Shown: positions 54,211-64,000, counted from the stretch's first letter. The stretch: DNA of 64,000 bases from Constrictibacter sp. MBR-5 (GCF_040549485.1 NZ_JBEPTK010000004.1:310001-374000), one strand, 5' to 3'. Program-made: numbers and translations. The notes: generated by a model from the sequence alone, not told the origin.

Positions 54211-55611
54211 CTAGACATGGATAACCCGGCCATAAGCGTCAAGCACGGCCTCGTGCATCGACTCCGAGATGGTCGGGTGCGGGAAGACCGCGCGCATCAG
54301 CTCGACCTCGGTGGTCTCCAGGGTTCGGGCGATGCCGTAGCCCTGGATCATCTCGGTGACCTCGGCGCCGATCATGTGCGCGCCGAGCAGTTCGCCGGTC
54401 TTGGCATCGAACACCGTCTTCACCAGTCCCTCCGGCTCGCCGAGGGCGATCGCCTTGCCGTTGCCGATGAACGGGAAGCGCCCGACCTTCACCTCGCGCC
54501 CGGCTTCCGTGGCCTTCGCCTCCGTCATGCCGACGCTGGCGACCTGCGGCCGGCAATAGGTGCAGGCGGGGATCGTGCTCGTGTCGAGCGGATGCACGTC
54601 CTTCACCCCTGCGATCTTCTCGACGCAGATGACCCCCTCGTGGCTGGCCTTGTGCGCCAGCCACGGCGCGCCGACCAGGTCGCCGATCGCATAGACACCC
54701 TTCTCGCCGGTCTGCAGCCATTCGTCGACGACGACGTGGCCGCGCTCGACCTTCACCTTCGTGCCGTCCAGGCCGATGTCCTCGACGTTTCCGGTGATCC
54801 CGACCGCCAGCACGACGCGGTCGACGGTGATCGACTGGCTCTTGCCACCGGCCTCGATCGTCGCGCTGACGCTGTCCTTGCCCGCCTTCAGGTCGGAGAC
54901 CTTCGCGCCGGTATGGATCTTGAGGCCCTGCTTCTCGAACGCCTTCTTCGCGAAGGCCGATATCTCCTCGTCCTCCTGCGGCAGGATGCGGTCGAGTACC
55001 TCCGCGACCGTCACCTCGGCGCCCATGTCCGCGTAGAAGCTGGCGAACTCCATGCCGATGGCGCCCGAGCCGATCACCAGCAGCGACTTCGGCATGACGT
55101 CCGGAACCATCGCCTCGCGATAGGTCCAGATCAGCTTGCCGTCCGGCTCCAGCCCCGGAAGGGTGCGGGCACGGGCGCCGGTCGCCAGGATGATGTGCTT
55201 CGCCGTAAGATCGCCGACGGCCTTGCCGTCCTTCTCCACCTTCAGCTTGCCGGCGCCGTTCAAACGGGCATGCCCGTCGATGACGGTGACCTTGTTCTTC
55301 TTGAGCAGATAGCCGACGCCGCTGGACAGCTGCTTGGCCACCCCGCGCGAGCGCTTCACCACCTTTGCGAGGTCAAAACTGATGTCCTTGGCGGTGAAGC
55401 CGTAGGCGTCGAGATTGTGCAGGATGTGGTTGATCTCCGACGAGCGCAGCAGCGCCTTCGTCGGGATGCAGCCCCAGTTCAGGCAGATGCCGCCCAGATG
55501 CTCGCGCTCCACCACGGCGGTCTTCATGCCGAGCTGCGCGGCGCGGATGGCGGCGACGTAGCCGCCCGGCCCGCCGCCAACGACGATCAGGTCGAAGCTG
55601 GTCTCTGCCAC
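54211..55611 (-). CDS. lpdA: Dihydrolipoyl dehydrogenase
   Basis: 466-residue flavoprotein disulfide oxidoreductase (E3). The FAD motif VVGGGPGGYVAAIRAAQLG is at residues 10-28; the redox-active pair is in GGICLNWGCIPTKALLR (Cys-Leu-Asn-Trp-Gly-Cys); the catalytic His-Glu is in HPTISESMHEAV at the C-terminus. It reoxidises lipoamide of PdhC, encoded 37 bases upstream. No lipoyl domain is attached here. Confidence 0.97.
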   Translation of the reverse strand: MAETSFDLIVVGGGPGGYVAAIRAAQLGMKTAVVEREHLGGICLNWGCIPTKALLRSSEINHILHNLDAYGFTAKDISFDLAKVVKRSRGVAKQLSSGVGYLLKKNKVTVIDGHARLNGAGKLKVEKDGKAVGDLTAKHIILATGARARTLPGLEPDGKLIWTYREAMVPDVMPKSLLVIGSGAIGMEFASFYADMGAEVTVAEVLDRILPQEDEEISAFAKKAFEKQGLKIHTGAKVSDLKAGKDSVSATIEAGGKSQSITVDRVVLAVGITGNVEDIGLDGTKVKVERGHVVVDEWLQTGEKGVYAIGDLVGAPWLAHKASHEGVICVEKIAGVKDVHPLDTSTIPACTYCRPQVASVGMTEAKATEAGREVKVGRFPFIGNGKAIALGEPEGLVKTVFDAKTGELLGAHMIGAEVTEMIQGYGIARTLETTEVELMRAVFPHPTISESMHEAVLDAYGRVIHV

Positions 55612-55648
55612 GGATGGCTCCTCTTCCGGTGCGGCCGTCGAGCCGTCC

Positions 55649-57154
55649 CTACAGCAGCATTGCCGCCGGGAACTCGATCAGGCTCTTGAACGCCGCCAGC
55701 AGCTGGGCGCCGAGCGCACCGTCGACGACGCGATGATCGCAGGAGAGCGTGCAGGTCATCATCGTCGCCACCGAGACCGCACCGTCCTTCACGACGGGCC
55801 GCTGCTCGCTGGAGCCGATGGCGAGGATGCATGCCTGCGGCGGGTTGATGACGGCGTCGAACTGTTTGATGCCGTACATGCCCATGTTGGAGATGCTGCA
55901 GGTGCCGCCCTGGAACTCCTCGGGCTTCAGCTTGCCGTCCCGCGCACGCTTGGCGAGATCCTTCATCTCGCCGGAGATCTGCGCCAGGCCCTTCTCGTCG
56001 GCCCGGTGGATGATCGGCGTGATCAGGCCCTGCGGGATGGCCACGGCGACGGAGATGTCCACGGATTTCCAACGCCGGATGCCGTCTTCCGCCCAGGAGG
56101 CGTTGGCGTCCGGCACCTTGCGCAGCGCCAGCGCCAGCGCCTTGATGATCAGGTCGTTGACCGAGATCTTGACGCCCTCGGGCGCCCGCTCGTTGAGCGC
56201 CGCGCGCACCTTCATCATCTCGTCCACCGCACAGTCGATGGTGAGATAGAAGTGCGGCACCGTCTGCTTCGACTCGACGAGGCGCCGGGCGATGACCTTG
56301 CGCATCCCGGACAGCGGCAGGAGTTCGAACTCGGGCATGCCGGGCATGTCGGCCGGCTTCGCCGCAGCCGGCGGCGCCTTGGCCGGCGGCCCGTCGGCCT
56401 TAGCCGCGTCCGCCTTAGCCGCGGTCGGCTTCGCCGTGCCGGCCGCCTTCGCGCTCTCGATGTCGCTCTTGACGATCCGGCCGCCCGGCCCGCTGCCCGC
56501 GACGGCCGCGAGGTCGAGCCCGGCCTCCTCCGCCATCCGGCGCGCCAGGGGCGACGCGAAGACGCGATCGTGGCCGTTCGCGACGGCAGCCGACGCGCCG
56601 CCGGGCTTCTTGCCGCCGCGGTCCGCCGCCGCATCGAGGTCCGCTTTGACGATCTTGCCGCCCGGACCGCTGCCGGCGATGCCGGACAGGTCGATGCCGG
56701 CGATGTCCGCCATGCGAGCGGCCAGCGGCGACGCGTTGACGGCACCGGCGGACGACGACTTCGGCGCTGCCGTCTTTTCGGGAGCGGGCGCCTTCGCCGG
56801 CTCCTCGGAGGCGCGCTCGGCCATTTCGGCTTCCGGCTTCGGCGCTTCGGCCTTCTCTGGCGCTTCCGCCTTCGACGATCCGCCATCCGCCTCGATCGCG
56901 CCGGCGTCCTCCCCCTCCTCGACCAGGACGGCGATCACCGAATTGACCCGGACGCCCTCGGTGCCCTCGGCGACGAGGATCTTACCGACCTTGCCCTCAT
57001 CGACCGCCTCGACCTCCATCGTCGCCTTGTCGGTCTCGATCTCGGCGATGACGTCGCCCGCCTTCACCGCGTCGCCTTCGCCGACGTTCCACTTGACCAG
57101 CGTGCCCTCGGTCATCGTCGGGGACAGCGCCGGCATCAGGATGTTGGTGGGCAT
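55649..57154 (-). CDS. pdhC: Pyruvate dehydrogenase E2, dihydrolipoamide acetyltransferase, with two subunit-binding domains
   Basis: 501 residues. An N-terminal lipoyl domain has the acceptor Lys43 in [15 protein letters not shown]. Two peripheral subunit-binding domains follow, residues 141-175 and 200-235, each with the pattern ASPLA-R-MA...G-D-...-GSGPGG-IVK-D. The catalytic domain (277-501) has the His474-Arg-Val-Val-Asp478 active-site motif. Ala/Pro/Lys-rich linkers join the domains. E2 normally carries one such domain, so the duplication is unusual. The ATG at 57154 begins [14 protein letters not shown]. Confidence 0.95.
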   Translation of the reverse strand: MPTNILMPALSPTMTEGTLVKWNVGEGDAVKAGDVIAEIETDKATMEVEAVDEGKVGKILVAEGTEGVRVNSVIAVLVEEGEDAGAIEADGGSSKAEAPEKAEAPKPEAEMAERASEEPAKAPAPEKTAAPKSSSAGAVNASPLAARMADIAGIDLSGIAGSGPGGKIVKADLDAAADRGGKKPGGASAAVANGHDRVFASPLARRMAEEAGLDLAAVAGSGPGGRIVKSDIESAKAAGTAKPTAAKADAAKADGPPAKAPPAAAKPADMPGMPEFELLPLSGMRKVIARRLVESKQTVPHFYLTIDCAVDEMMKVRAALNERAPEGVKISVNDLIIKALALALRKVPDANASWAEDGIRRWKSVDISVAVAIPQGLITPIIHRADEKGLAQISGEMKDLAKRARDGKLKPEEFQGGTCSISNMGMYGIKQFDAVINPPQACILAIGSSEQRPVVKDGAVSVATMMTCTLSCDHRVVDGALGAQLLAAFKSLIEFPAAMLL

Positions 57155-57203
57155 GGCCGGGTCTCGCTCTGGCGCGGATCGGGGTCGTTCGGACGCAGGA
57201 AGC

Positions 57204-58661
57204 TCAGCGGTAGCAGACGGCCTTGGCCGCCTCGACGATCGTCTCGACCTGCGGCAGGGCGAGCTTCTCGAGGTTGGCGGCATAGGGCATCGGCACGTCG
57301 ACGCCGGTGACCCGCTTCACCGGTGCGTCGAGCCAGTCGAACGCCTGCTCCATCATCACCGCGGCGAGTTCGGAGCCGATGCCGGCGAAGGGCCAGCCCT
57401 CCTCGACCGAGACCAGCCGATTGGTCTTCTTCACCGACTCGACGATCGTCTCCGTGTCGAGCGGGCGCAGCGTGCGCAGGTCGATCACCTCCGCGTCGAT
57501 CCCTTCCTCGGCGAGCTTCTCCGCCGCTTCGAGCGCATGGTGGCACATCAGCGAGAAGGCCGTGATCGTCACGTCCTTGCCCTTGCGCAGCACCTTCGCG
57601 CGACCGATCGGCACCGTGAAGTCGGGGTCCTTCGGTACCGGAAAGCTGTAGCCGTAGAGGATCTCGTTCTCGAGAAAGACGACGGGGTTCGGGCTGCGGA
57701 TGGCCGACTTTAGAAGCCCCTTGGCGTCGGCTGCCGAATAGGGTGCCACGACGATCAGGCCCGGGATGTGCGCATACCAGCTGGCATAGCACTGGGAATG
57801 CTGGGCGGCGACGCGGGCCGCGGCCCCGTTCGGACCGCGGAAGACGATGGGGCAGCCCATCTGGCCACCCGACATGTAGAGCGTCTTGGCGGCGGAATTG
57901 ACGATCTGATCCATCGCCTGCATGGCGAAGTTGAACGTCATGAACTCGACGATCGGCTTGAGGCCGCCGAAGGCGGCGCCGACGCCGAGCCCGGCGAAGC
58001 CGTGCTCGGTGATCGGCGTATCGACCACGCGCTTGGCGCCGAACTCGTCGAGCAGGCCCTGGGTGATCTTGTAGGCGCCCTGATACTCCGCGACCTCCTC
58101 GCCCATGACGAAGACGGTGTCGTCGCGGCGCATCTCCTCGGCCATCGCGTCGCGCAGAGCCTCCCGCACGGTCATGGTCGGCGCATCGGCGAAGGCGGCC
58201 TCGTCCTCCGCCGCCGGCCGCTCCGTCGTCGGCGCCGCAGGTGCCGTCGGCATGCGCGACTTGGCGTCGTGGCGGACTCCTTCCTCGCCGCCCGCCTCGT
58301 CGACGGCCTCCGGTTCGGCCGTCTCCTCCTCGTCGTCGGCAGCCGGCGCCTGCGCTGCCGCTTTGGGCTCGCCGGACTGCTTCGGCTCGGCCTTCTGATC
58401 GGCGGCGGGTGCTTCCTCGTCGCCGCCGACCAGCAGGGCGATCGGGGTGTTCACCGCCACGCCCTCGGCACCCTCTTCGACCAGCAGTCGGCCGACCCTG
58501 CCCTCGTCGACCGCCTCGACCTCCATGGTCGCCTTGTCGGTCTCGATTTCGGCCAGGACGTCACCCGCCTGGACCTCGTCGCCTTCTTTGATGAGCCATT
58601 TGGCGAGTTTGCCCTCGGTCATCGTCGGCGACAGGGCCGGCATCAGTACTTCGATCGGCAT
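57204..58661 (-). CDS. pdhB: Pyruvate dehydrogenase E1 component beta subunit with lipoyl domain
   Basis: 485 residues. An N-terminal lipoyl domain (1-80, Lys43 in [11 protein letters not shown]) and a charged Pro/Ala/Glu linker precede the E1-beta transketolase-like core ([49 protein letters not shown], and [17 protein letters not shown]). A lipoylated E1-beta is known in alphaproteobacteria, and gives the complex a second set of swinging arms. It lies between pdhA and pdhC. Confidence 0.97.
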   Translation of the reverse strand: MPIEVLMPALSPTMTEGKLAKWLIKEGDEVQAGDVLAEIETDKATMEVEAVDEGRVGRLLVEEGAEGVAVNTPIALLVGGDEEAPAADQKAEPKQSGEPKAAAQAPAADDEEETAEPEAVDEAGGEEGVRHDAKSRMPTAPAAPTTERPAAEDEAAFADAPTMTVREALRDAMAEEMRRDDTVFVMGEEVAEYQGAYKITQGLLDEFGAKRVVDTPITEHGFAGLGVGAAFGGLKPIVEFMTFNFAMQAMDQIVNSAAKTLYMSGGQMGCPIVFRGPNGAAARVAAQHSQCYASWYAHIPGLIVVAPYSAADAKGLLKSAIRSPNPVVFLENEILYGYSFPVPKDPDFTVPIGRAKVLRKGKDVTITAFSLMCHHALEAAEKLAEEGIDAEVIDLRTLRPLDTETIVESVKKTNRLVSVEEGWPFAGIGSELAAVMMEQAFDWLDAPVKRVTGVDVPMPYAANLEKLALPQVETIVEAAKAVCYR

Positions 58662-58696
58662 GGGCGGTTTCCGGTCTCTTGCCGTTCCGGGTCAGG

Positions 58697-59809
58697 CTAG
58701 GCGAGTACGTCGGTATAGAGCTCCGACGGATCGGGCTCCGGACTGTTCTGCGCGTACTCGGCCGCATCGGCGACGATATCCCGGATCTCCCGGTCGATCT
58801 GCTTCAGTCGGTTCTCGTCGGCGTGCTTATCCGCGAGCAGCAGCTCGCGAAGATGCTCGATCGGGTCGCGCTCTGTGCGGAATTTGTTGACCTCTTCGCG
58901 CGTCCGGTACTTCGCCGGATCGGACATGGAGTGACCGCGATAGCGGTAGGTCTCCATCTCCAGGATGACCGGTCCTTCGTTGCGCGCGTGGGCGATCGCC
59001 TCGTCCGCCGCCTCGCGCACGGCGAGCACGTCCATTCCGTCGACCTTGCGGCCCGGAATGCCGAACGCGACTCCCCGCTGCGACAGGTCGCCGCCGGCAG
59101 CCGCGCGGGCGACCGAGGTCCCCATGCCGTACTTGTTGTTCTCGATGACGAACACGGTGGGCAGCTTCCAGAGCGTCGCCATGTTGAACGACTCGTAGAC
59201 CTGCCCCTGGTTGGCCGCGCCGTCTCCGAAATAGGTGACGCTGACTAGGCCGTTCTCGCGATAGCGATGGGAAAAGGCGAGGCCGTTGCCGAGCGGCACC
59301 TGCGCCGCGACGATGCCGTGGCCGCCGAAGAAATTCTTCTCGCGGCTGAACATGTGCATCGAGCCGCCCTTGCCCTTGGAGTAGCCGCCGCGACGCCCGG
59401 TCAACTCCGCCATGACGCCGCGCGAATCCATCCCGCAGGCCAGCATGTGGCCATGATCGCGGTAGCCGGTGATAACGGTGTCGCCCTCCTTGAGGGCGGC
59501 CTGGACTCCGACGACCACCGCCTCCTGCCCGATGTACAGATGGCAGAAGCCGCCGATCAGCCCCATGCCGTACATCTGGCCCGCTCGCTCCTCGAAGCGT
59601 CGGATCAGCAGCATGTCGCGGTAGTATTTCAGCAGGGTATCGGCGGAGGCGTTCGCCGCAGGCTTCTTCGGCGCGGCGCCCTTCGTCGCAGTCGGCGAAG
59701 AGGCTGCCGCCGTCTTGGCCGCCCCCCCCTTCCGGCCGGAACCTTTGTCTTCGCTGTCCTTGTCCGCGCGGGTCTTGCGACTGGCGGAGGCGGTGGTAGC
59801 TCGTGCCAT
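58697..59809 (-). CDS. pdhA: Pyruvate dehydrogenase E1 component alpha subunit
   Basis: 370 residues. The N-terminal 60 residues are Lys/Ala/Ser-rich and probably disordered. The core starts LLKYYRDMLLIRRFEERAGQMYGMGLIGGFCHLYIGQEA; the thiamin diphosphate motif is GDGAANQGQVYESFNMA and YRYRGHSMSDPAKYRTREE holds the phosphorylation-loop-like region. It decarboxylates pyruvate with pdhB. The ATG at 59809 has GGGGAG six bases upstream; another ATG is at 59830. First gene of the pdh cluster. Confidence 0.97.
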   Translation of the reverse strand: MARATTASASRKTRADKDSEDKGSGRKGGAAKTAAASSPTATKGAAPKKPAANASADTLLKYYRDMLLIRRFEERAGQMYGMGLIGGFCHLYIGQEAVVVGVQAALKEGDTVITGYRDHGHMLACGMDSRGVMAELTGRRGGYSKGKGGSMHMFSREKNFFGGHGIVAAQVPLGNGLAFSHRYRENGLVSVTYFGDGAANQGQVYESFNMATLWKLPTVFVIENNKYGMGTSVARAAAGGDLSQRGVAFGIPGRKVDGMDVLAVREAADEAIAHARNEGPVILEMETYRYRGHSMSDPAKYRTREEVNKFRTERDPIEHLRELLLADKHADENRLKQIDREIRDIVADAAEYAQNSPEPDPSELYTDVLA

Positions 59810-60011
59810 GGCCTCTCCCCGCAAGCGCATGTCGGCCTGCGTAGCCTTCCAGAATGAGCTTATTTTGAGATCCTAAGTATCCCGAATTGCGGGAGGTTTC
59901 AACCGAGCCTCGGCAGGCGCTCCGTACCGCCCGCCGCGCGGGCGGGCGGCGCCACCGATGCGTCGCCTCTGCAGGTCGTGTGAGCGAGCCCACGCCCGCG
60001 GGTGTTTCGTA

Positions 60012-60040
60012 TTGACGGAGAAGGGGAACTAAAATAGAAC
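60012..60040 (+). promoter_or_regulatory. Putative lexA promoter
   Basis: TTGACG at 60012-60017 stands 17 bases before TAGAAC at 60035-60040; a TAAAAT at 60030-60035 is a nearer but badly spaced -10 alternative. The -10 region is covered by the first LexA operator, as expected for an autoregulated lexA. Confidence 0.5.
60026..60040 (-). promoter_or_regulatory. LexA operator (SOS box), site 1
   Basis: GAAC-N7-GAAC, which read on the minus strand is GTTC-N7-GTTC, the exact alphaproteobacterial SOS box. It lies about 150 bases upstream of the lexA start, over the putative -10 element. Confidence 0.8.
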
Positions 60041-60047
60041 ATACATC

Positions 60048-60062
60048 GTTGTCGTTTTGTTC
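60048..60062 (+). promoter_or_regulatory. LexA operator-like sequence, site 2
   Basis: GTTG-N7-GTTC, one mismatch from the GTTC-N7-GTTC consensus, 7 bases after site 1 and in the opposite orientation. It may be a second, weaker operator or chance. Confidence 0.45.
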
Positions 60063-60189
60063 TTGCCGCGCAATGTAAGGCGTTGCGCCCTCTCCCGCCG
60101 AGGGTGCAACTCGATCAGACCGACGACGTTAGGCTGACCGTCCGAGTTCTCCGCCTCGGGCTCTTTGCTGAACGACCGGAGCCGCAGGC

Positions 60190-60894
60190 ATGCTGACCAG
60201 GAAACAGACCGAGCTGCTTCTCTTCATCAACGCCCGGCTGACCCGTGACGGCGTGTCACCCTCCTTCGAAGAGATGAAAGAAGCTCTCTCGCTGAAATCC
60301 AAGTCGGGCATCCACAGGCTGATCACCGGCCTCGAAGAGCGTGGCTTCATTCGACGCCTTCCCCACCGGGCCCGCGCGCTGGAAGTGTTGCGCCTGCCCG
60401 ATTCTGCGGCGCGCAAGGGTGCCGGGCCGACGGCGGTGCCGGCGCCCGCCGACGGCGGTACGCTGATCCAGGGACCGTTCCGTGAGCGGCGGACGCCATC
60501 CAAGTCGATCGACGAGGGCGAGATTCCGCTCTACGGGCGGATCGCCGCCGGTACGCCGATCGAGGCGCTCCGCGACCCGACGAGCTATGTCGGCGTCCCG
60601 CACGGCATGCTTGGCCGCGGCAAGCACTATGCGCTTGAGGTCGCCGGCGACTCGATGATCGACGCCGGCATCTTCGACGGCGACACCGTCATCGTCGAGG
60701 AATGCGACACTGCCGATCCCGGAACGATCATCGTTGCGCTGATCGACCAGGAGGAGGTCACGCTGAAGCGCCTGCGGCGGCATAAAGGGTCGATCGCGCT
60801 CGAGGCGGCGAATCCGCGGTACGAGACCCGCATCTTCCCGCCCGATCGCGTCCAGGTGCAGGGACGGCTGGTCGCCCTGCTCCGCCGCTACTGA
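60190..60894 (+). CDS. lexA: LexA repressor
   Basis: 234-residue SOS repressor. The N-terminal winged helix ([19 protein letters not shown] and [19 protein letters not shown]) binds DNA; the C-terminal S24 peptidase-like domain has the Ala120-Gly121 self-cleavage site in GRIAAGTPI, the nucleophilic Ser155 in [10 protein letters not shown] and Lys193 in VTLKRL. RecA filaments trigger cleavage. Its stop overlaps the comEC stop region by 7 bases (convergent). Confidence 0.98.
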   Translation: MLTRKQTELLLFINARLTRDGVSPSFEEMKEALSLKSKSGIHRLITGLEERGFIRRLPHRARALEVLRLPDSAARKGAGPTAVPAPADGGTLIQGPFRERRTPSKSIDEGEIPLYGRIAAGTPIEALRDPTSYVGVPHGMLGRGKHYALEVAGDSMIDAGIFDGDTVIVEECDTADPGTIIVALIDQEEVTLKRLRRHKGSIALEAANPRYETRIFPPDRVQVQGRLVALLRRY

Positions 60895-63059
60895 TCGTCC
60901 GCGCTGGCGTCCGGATCGCCCGCCTGACCCGTCTTCGTCCAGGGCCGGTCGCCGCGCCGTCCCCGGACGGTTTCGACCGTGACGCCCGCCGGGCTCAGCC
61001 AGATCGCGTGGGCCCCTTCGCTACGCAGGTCGCGGTGCCGCAGAAGCCGCGGGCCATTGCACCGTCGCTTCGCGAGGCGTGAAGAGATCGGTGCCAGAAG
61101 CACGACCAGATCCGCGTTCACACAGTCGGTATCCATCGCATCCTCGTGACGGATGAAGGCGACCGTCCGGCCTGACCGCCTGTAGAGGCAGGCCGTGATG
61201 TCGCAACGCATCGCCCCGCTCTCCGACGCATGTTCGGGCCAAGCCTCCGCAACGTCCGCTCCGGTCTGCCGCATCCAATTCTCTCGCTCAAAGCCGGCGG
61301 CGCGAAGCGACGTGAGCAACAGCGTGTCGGCATCGCGGACCGCGACGAGGCGCCCATCCTGGGATAGCAGGATATCGGGCGGCGCGGCCAAAGACGCCAT
61401 CGCGAGCCCGGCGACCACGGCCGGCAAACCTGCGAGGCGCCACCCCGTGCGCCAGAGGCACAGCCAGAGCCCGCCCACCGCAACCGCCGCCATCCCCGAC
61501 GGTGGCATGATGACGCCGCGCAGGGCCGATCCGGGCCAGGAGGCCGTCTCCCTGGCCACCCAGGTGATCACGTCGAGCCCGACCGCCATCGCCCGCAACG
61601 GCAAGGCCTCTAGGCCGATCGGCATCGCGAGGAGCGCGACGATCCCGCACGGCATCACCCAGAGGCCGGTGACAGGCACAGCGACGAGGTTCGCCGCGAC
61701 CGAATAGAGTGCCGCCTGATTAAAGTGATAGGCCGCAAATGGCGCCGTCGCCACGGCCGCCACCACCGACGTGAAGATGAGGCCCCCCGGATAGGACAGC
61801 CATCTCGAAGCCGGCGGCAGGCCTGCCGCCGCCCGCCGCTCGCGGCGCCGCTTCAGCGCCTCGTATGCCGCCACCAGCGTGACGACGGCGGCGAAGGAAA
61901 GCTGGAAACTCGGCCCGAGGACGGCCTCCGGTGTCAGCACGAGAACGATCAGCGCGGCGAACGCGATCGGCCGCATCGACATCTCGAGCCGATCGGCGAG
62001 GATCGCCGCCAGCGCGAGCGTCAACATCACGAAGGCCCGCTGTGTCGGTACAGTCGCGCCCGACAGCAGCAGATAGCCCCCGGCGAACAGCAGCGCCACG
62101 AGGGCGGCAAGTTTGCGCGTCTGCCATCGCAGCGCGAGGCTGGGAATCGCCGCCAGCCCGGCCCGGACGACGAAGAACACGAACCCCGCGACCAGGCTCA
62201 TGTGCAGCCCGGATATGGCGAGGAGATGCGCCAGCCCGGAATCTCGCATGGCCGCGATCGTCTCTTCCGAGACCCCGCCGCGCAGTCCCGTGACGAGCGC
62301 GTTCGCCAGAGCGCCCCGGTCGCCGTCGAGTACGGCCAGGATCCGCCTGTCGATTCCATGCCGCACCGATGCCACCGCCTCGGCGAACCCGCCCTCAGCG
62401 CGCGGCGCGAGGATCTCGACGCGGCCGAGCGCGTATCCGACCGCCCCGAGTCCCACGAACCACGACTGCCGCTGGAAATCGAACCCGCCCGGCACCGCGG
62501 GTGTCGGCGGCGGCAGGAGGCGGGCGCGCAACCGCACGCGGTCGCCAGGCTCGGGCGGAATGCTCCGCACGCTGACCCGGAGTCGATGCGGCGTGCGGTC
62601 GGACGTGAGACCGACGATCGAAGGATCGGAAAGCAGCACGCGCCAAGCGCTCCCGGACGGCTCGACGGAAGTGACCATCCCCGTCACCGTCACCGGCCCG
62701 AGCGGGGCCGCCAGTCGCGGTGCCGCCACCCATGCCGTGCGCACCTGCCCGGCGAGGAAGCCGAGGGTCGTCGCGAGGCATGCGACGCACACCAGCGTCC
62801 AGGCAGGCTGGCGCCGCATGGCGACGCACAGCGCGGTGCAGAGCGCCGCGAAGCACCAGCCTAATACCGACGGCGGCTCGTAGGGGAGACTGAAATAGCC
62901 GATGATGCCGGCGCCGAGAAAGACGGGCAGCCACAGGAAAAGCCTGTCTCTCTCCGCAGCCAGCGTGACGACGGCTCGGTCGCGCATCCGGGCCAATAGT
63001 CTCGCAGCCCGGCGCTCGACATCCCCCGCCGCGTCGGCCGCCGCGCTATTGACGCTCAT
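60888..63059 (-). CDS. ComEC/Rec2 family protein
   Basis: 723-residue membrane protein. It has an N-terminal DUF4131 soluble domain between helices, then the Competence domain ([22 protein letters not shown] is its core signature) with about ten helices. The C-terminal region is a short soluble domain ([22 protein letters not shown] and onward) without the metallo-beta-lactamase HxHxDH motif, as usual in alphaproteobacteria. It forms a DNA uptake channel in competent bacteria; the role here is unknown. It is divergent from gltX across 68 bases. Confidence 0.92.
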   Translation of the reverse strand: MSVNSAAADAAGDVERRAARLLARMRDRAVVTLAAERDRLFLWLPVFLGAGIIGYFSLPYEPPSVLGWCFAALCTALCVAMRRQPAWTLVCVACLATTLGFLAGQVRTAWVAAPRLAAPLGPVTVTGMVTSVEPSGSAWRVLLSDPSIVGLTSDRTPHRLRVSVRSIPPEPGDRVRLRARLLPPPTPAVPGGFDFQRQSWFVGLGAVGYALGRVEILAPRAEGGFAEAVASVRHGIDRRILAVLDGDRGALANALVTGLRGGVSEETIAAMRDSGLAHLLAISGLHMSLVAGFVFFVVRAGLAAIPSLALRWQTRKLAALVALLFAGGYLLLSGATVPTQRAFVMLTLALAAILADRLEMSMRPIAFAALIVLVLTPEAVLGPSFQLSFAAVVTLVAAYEALKRRRERRAAAGLPPASRWLSYPGGLIFTSVVAAVATAPFAAYHFNQAALYSVAANLVAVPVTGLWVMPCGIVALLAMPIGLEALPLRAMAVGLDVITWVARETASWPGSALRGVIMPPSGMAAVAVGGLWLCLWRTGWRLAGLPAVVAGLAMASLAAPPDILLSQDGRLVAVRDADTLLLTSLRAAGFERENWMRQTGADVAEAWPEHASESGAMRCDITACLYRRSGRTVAFIRHEDAMDTDCVNADLVVLLAPISSRLAKRRCNGPRLLRHRDLRSEGAHAIWLSPAGVTVETVRGRRGDRPWTKTGQAGDPDASADDQ

Positions 63060-63127
63060 GCCCGCCCCGTCGATAAAGCGTCGCGCCGCCCGACTCGACT
63101 TTAGAGGCCACCGGCCGCCGGAGAAAG

Positions 63128-64000
63128 ATGAGCGTCGTCACCCGATTCGCCCCCTCCCCGACCGGCTTCCTGCACATCGGCGGGGCGCGGACCGCGCTGT
63201 TCAACTGGCTCTTCACCCGCCATCACGGCGGGACCTTCCGGCTGCGCATTGAGGATACCGACCGCGCCCGCTCGACCGAACCGGCGATCGCCGCCATCCT
63301 CGACGGCCTGTCCTGGCTGGGGCTCGATTGGGACGACGAGGTCGTCTACCAGTTCGCGCGGATGAAGCGGCACGCCGAAGTTGCCAGCCGGATGATCGAG
63401 ATGGGCCACGCCTATCACTGCTGGTGCTCTCAGGAAGAACTCGCCCAGATGCGCGAGAGCGCCAAGCGCGAGGGGCGGCCGATGCGCTACAACGGCTACT
63501 GGCGCGACCGCGACCCGGCCGAGGCTCCCCCCGGAGTCCCGCCCGTCGTGCGTCTCAAGGCGCCCCAGACGGGCGAGACGGTGATCGATGACCTCGTCCA
63601 GGGCGAGGTGCGGGTCGCCAACGAGGTGCTGGACGACATGGTCCTGCTCCGCGCCGACGGCACGCCGACCTACATGCTGTCGGTGGTGGTCGACGATCAT
63701 GACATGGGCATCACCCATGTCATCCGGGGCGACGACCACCTGAACAACGCCTTCCGCCAGGCACAGATATTCATCGCCATGGGCTGGGACTTGCCGCGCT
63801 TCGCGCACATTCCGCTGATCCACGGTCCCGACGGCGCAAAGCTGTCGAAGCGGCACGGTGCGCTGGGGGTGGATGCCTACCGCGACATGGGCTTCCTGCC
63901 CGAAGCGATGCGCAACTACCTGCTGCGCCTCGGTTGGGGCCACGGCGACGACGAGATCATCTCGACCGAGCAGGCGATCGCTTGGTTCGACCTCGACGGT
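63128..64000 (+). CDS. gltX: Glutamyl-tRNA synthetase, partial
   Basis: The first 291 residues of a class I aminoacyl-tRNA synthetase; the gene runs off the window with no stop. The HIGH motif is [19 protein letters not shown], the Glu-binding Arg in [12 protein letters not shown], and the KMSKS-like loop [11 protein letters not shown] near residue 240. No zinc-type Cys cluster stands out beyond CWC at 98-100. GltX and GlnS-like glutamate enzymes share this core; the length and KLSKR loop favour GltX. Confidence 0.96.
   Translation, partial: MSVVTRFAPSPTGFLHIGGARTALFNWLFTRHHGGTFRLRIEDTDRARSTEPAIAAILDGLSWLGLDWDDEVVYQFARMKRHAEVASRMIEMGHAYHCWCSQEELAQMRESAKREGRPMRYNGYWRDRDPAEAPPGVPPVVRLKAPQTGETVIDDLVQGEVRVANEVLDDMVLLRADGTPTYMLSVVVDDHDMGITHVIRGDDHLNNAFRQAQIFIAMGWDLPRFAHIPLIHGPDGAKLSKRHGALGVDAYRDMGFLPEAMRNYLLRLGWGHGDDEIISTEQAIAWFDLDG

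Larger units (their letters stand above)
59810..60189. other. Divergent pdhA/lexA intergenic region
   Basis: 380 bases without a coding frame that I can support. The pdhA half (59810-59960) is GC-mixed with a short AT-rich piece near 59855-59880, where a pdh promoter could lie. The lexA half holds a sigma-70-like promoter and two candidate LexA operators, listed separately. No RNA gene was recognised here. Confidence 0.6.

Noticed and set aside
53227-55689. 820-codon open frame on the plus strand opposite lipA and lpdA
   Set aside because: It is the mirror of two certain genes; the open frame follows from high GC at third positions, and the translation has low-complexity His/Arg/Asp-rich text with no domain.
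1-64000. CRISPR arrays, tRNA or rRNA genes, prophage genes
   Set aside because: None was seen on either strand when reading through the window: no spaced direct repeats, no tRNA-like cloverleaf with a CCA-adjacent end, no integrase or phage structural gene.

Overview
The window is a high-GC, gene-dense chromosomal segment from an alphaproteobacterium. The gene content fits the Rhodospirillales or a related order: an NDUFAF6-like squalene/phytoene-synthase homologue, pyruvate dehydrogenase E1-beta with its own lipoyl domain, an HdaA-type DnaA regulator, a ComEC without a metallo-beta-lactamase domain, the block aroQ-accB-accC-aat-DUF2155, and a LexA operator of the alphaproteobacterial type (GTTC-N7-GTTC). 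I cannot name the species. I see no tRNA or rRNA gene, no CRISPR array, no prophage and no intact insertion sequence. Almost everything is core chromosome.

Layout. 1-6.4 kb: tail of an unidentified gene, the NDUFAF6-like gene, sodB with a clear terminator, a one-domain membrane protein, queF, then a translationally coupled three-gene operon on the minus strand (class III aminotransferase, FAD oxidoreductase, HAD hydrolase) and a small AT-richer orphan. 6.6-13.1 kb: glnD, murJ, trpS and a TauE/SafE permease on the plus strand. 13.1-20.3 kb: clpS-clpA flanked by two paralogous D-Ala-D-Ala carboxypeptidases with C-terminal SPOR-like regions, then dacB. 20.4-26.2 kb: rnd, a VanZ-like protein, and polyphosphate metabolism (ppk-ppx) with a divergent SixA-type phosphatase. 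26.2-30.1 kb: divergent glpD/glpK and an SDR protein that lacks the catalytic Tyr/Lys. 30.1-33.7 kb: a coupled operon of DUF2066 protein, CDP-alcohol phosphatidyltransferase, AI-2E permease and hdaA, divergent from purM-purN. 35.5-38.3 kb: envelope proteins (L,D-transpeptidase lipoprotein, alanine-zipper lipoprotein, secreted TPR protein).

38.5-46.1 kb is the accessory part: an internally deleted SnoaL-like gene, two LLM-class flavin oxidoreductases facing a RidA gene across a REP-like palindrome, an EVE protein, a small Rieske ferredoxin, HupE, a GH15 glucan hydrolase, a PD-(D/E)xK-like orphan and an amidohydrolase. 46.2-52.7 kb: aroQ, accB-accC (fatty acid synthesis), aat (N-end rule, partner of clpS-clpA at 14-17 kb), DUF2155, an MFS permease, a SleB-type hydrolase and a DUF6134-like protein. 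52.7-59.8 kb: the minus-strand pyruvate dehydrogenase cluster pdhA-pdhB-pdhC-lpdA followed by lipA, which makes the lipoyl cofactor, and a COQ10-like gene. 59.8-64 kb: lexA with two candidate operators, convergent comEC, and the start of gltX.

I did not find a convincing new defence or mobile system. The points most worth a second look are the apparent ATC start codon of purM, the double subunit-binding domain in PdhC, the active-site-dead SDR, the uncharacterised aminotransferase operon, the LLM/RidA neighbourhood and the internal deletion in the SnoaL-like gene.
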